This document shows positions 63,083 to 64,000 of a stretch of DNA of 64,000 nucleotides, one piece after another (within the stretch, counting starts at the first letter, position 1; each line of letters begins with the position of its first letter). The notes under the pieces were generated by a model. The model had not been told where the DNA came from. It searched no databases and was given only the letters and a program-made list of their open reading frames with translations. Origin of the DNA: G963665185 sp049723905 (GTDB taxonomy: Bacteria; Desulfobacterota; Desulfovibrionia; Desulfovibrionales; Desulfovibrionaceae); contig NZ_JBJKFD010000001.1 in NCBI RefSeq assembly GCF_049723905.1, positions 248,001 to 312,000 of the forward strand. Reading direction: 5' to 3'. Both the position numbers and the translations under genes were made by a program.

Positions 63083-63349
63083 ATGAGTAATAGACGCTTT
63101 CAGGACAGCCTTGAAGCCATTAACAACAAAAGCAACGTACTGGATTTTATCGAAGAATCACTGATCCACCGGAATGCAAATGAGATGTTGCCTTATTCCG
63201 ACGATGCGCTGTGCGGACTTGCTCTTATTGTGGGGGAGTTCAGCCGTGACGTTAAAAAATTGCACAATCAATATTCCAAAGAGTCCCACGGTACTACGCA
63301 CGAAACCACTTTTGATGATGTAGCAACAGCCAGTCAAGCCACGCAGTAG
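63083..63349 (+). CDS. Small phage-like protein of unknown function
   Basis: An 88-residue acidic protein with AGGGAGGGAG 4-5 nt before its ATG and a terminator after it. Two helices (RRFQDSLEAINNK; DALCGLALIVGEFSRDVKKL) are followed by a Thr/Ala-rich tail. No domain recognised. Position right of the repressor is that of an early phage gene. Confidence 0.55.
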   Translation: MSNRRFQDSLEAINNKSNVLDFIEESLIHRNANEMLPYSDDALCGLALIVGEFSRDVKKLHNQYSKESHGTTHETTFDDVATASQATQ

Positions 63350-63380
63350 CTATCACCCCGCCTCACACAGCCCATCAATT

Positions 63381-63415
63381 TTAGGCCGTGAGTTTTGGAA
63401 AACTCACGGCCTTTC
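63381..63415 (+). terminator. Rho-independent terminator
   Basis: GGCCGTGAGTTTT pairs with AAAACTCACGGCC around GG (or a TTGGAA loop), then TTTCTT. Confidence 0.85.
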
Positions 63416-63474
63416 TTATGCGTCAAGTCCATTGCTCGTAACGTGGCAATTAAATTCAAAGAAAACATATAAAC

Positions 63475-63492
63475 TTTGCATAGTTTGCATAG
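63475..63492 (+). repeat. Tandem 9-bp repeat before the capsid-like gene
   Basis: TTTGCATAG occurs twice without a gap, about 100 bp before the ATG of the last gene. It could be an activator site. Confidence 0.4.
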
Positions 63493-63589
63493 ATGGCATC
63501 ATTTACACGTACGTTAGCATTACTATGCATTTCGATATGAACAATATAAGCAGTATCTATGTACATCAAAGCATTTAGGAGGATAAACC

Positions 63590-64000
63590 ATGTTAAAATT
63601 TCATGATATAAAATGTCTTTTCAGTCCTAAGTTCATTGTGTTGCAATTGCGTCAGCTCCCGCCACTTGAAACGCCTGTTATTGATAGTATTTTTGTGGAC
63701 AAATCTCAGCTTCCTTTTCCTGTTGTTGCATTGGAAGACATTGAAATGTGCCTGGACGAATTGCCGTTCATCACCCGCGGCGGTCAATCCATTTCGCTGG
63801 GCGGCGACTCCCTTGAAGGGAAAACCATTGAGCCGCTGCCTATCAGAATGAACGAAGGCATCAAGGCAAGTGATCTTATCAATCTCTACGCTCTGGACGG
63901 TACATCACGAGAAGTCTGGACAAAAAACAAGATAGATAAGATGCGCCGCATCTACAGAAAAACACTTGAAGCCCTTTGCGCCATCTCCATTTCCGGGAAG
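63590..64000 (+). CDS. Possible phage major capsid protein (lambda gpE-like), N-terminal part
   Basis: An open frame with AGGAGG 7 nt before its ATG runs off the right edge (137 codons seen). The order of features fits the lambda gpE/Phage_cap_E family: an N-terminal ETPVIDSIF segment, PFPVVALEDIEMCLDELPFI, a glycine-rich ITRGGQSISLGG turn, EPLPIRMNEGIKASDL and a helix with KIDKMRRIYRKTLEALCAIS. The match is from pattern memory and should be searched. If correct, a prophage or satellite begins here. Confidence 0.5.
   Translation, partial: MLKFHDIKCLFSPKFIVLQLRQLPPLETPVIDSIFVDKSQLPFPVVALEDIEMCLDELPFITRGGQSISLGGDSLEGKTIEPLPIRMNEGIKASDLINLYALDGTSREVWTKNKIDKMRRIYRKTLEALCAISISGK

Overview
The window looks like chromosomal DNA of a Desulfovibrio-type sulfate reducer (Desulfovibrionaceae). 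It carries a complete energy-converting Ech [NiFe] hydrogenase operon, a fused DAHP synthase/chorismate mutase next to aroB, a DivIVA-YggT-DUF167 block followed by ilvBNC, and many small conserved proteins of the kind seen in that family. Genus or species cannot be named from sequence reading alone. Most of the window is compact and moderately GC-rich; it becomes AT-rich and insertion-rich after about 53 kb.

Layout. 0-3.4 kb: a gene tail, two tandem periplasmic solute-binding proteins and an acetamidase/formamidase. 3.6-5.6 kb (minus): threonine aldolase and a membrane-anchored TPR protein. 5.8-10.9 kb (minus): echABCDEF. 11.5-15.5 kb (plus): an envelope operon with an LPP20/FlgP-like protein, a TPR + SLH-like lipoprotein, an unknown exported protein and a FecR-domain protein. 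15.6-20.2 kb: pgsA, tatA, unknowns, HAD phosphatase, yggT, divIVA, DUF167, DUF465. 20.2-23.5 kb: ilvB-ilvN-ilvC. 23.6-27.2 kb (minus): unknown, aroB, DAHPS-CM, UPF0280. 27.3-35.7 kb (minus): a five-gene envelope operon containing FlgT-like, CsgG-like, TolB/CsgG-like + FN3, GNA1162-like + FN3 + beta-helix, and a second LPP20/FlgP-like protein. 36-41.2 kb: two glycosyltransferases, a MoaE-like protein and a large TPR/coiled-coil membrane protein with a CCHC zinc-knuckle motif. 41.8-45.3 kb: tRNA-Ser, der and two ABC permeases. 45.4-46.3 kb: tRNA-Asp followed by an unusual tandem array derived from its own 3' end. 46.4-53.1 kb: exported phosphatidylserine-decarboxylase-like protein, iron alcohol dehydrogenase, three identical tRNA-Leu genes, ribF and a ClC-CBS channel. 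53.5-61.4 kb: two insertion sequences (IS481-type and IS5-type) bracketing a chemoreceptor, an HTH regulator and small genes. 61.4-64 kb: AT-rich, phage-like DNA with an XRE repressor, a small gene and the start of a possible major capsid gene.

The most unusual object is the tRNA-Asp array. About 180-bp units repeat five times downstream of an intact tRNA-Asp. Each unit carries the 21-nt tRNA 3' end and a copy of its Rho-independent terminator. Each also has an 11-nt match to the 5' side of the T-arm, separated from the 3' half by an 82-nt hairpin-rich insert placed exactly in the T-loop. The next most interesting item is the pair of envelope operons built from FlgP/FlgT/CsgG-type folds, which may form one outer-membrane complex.
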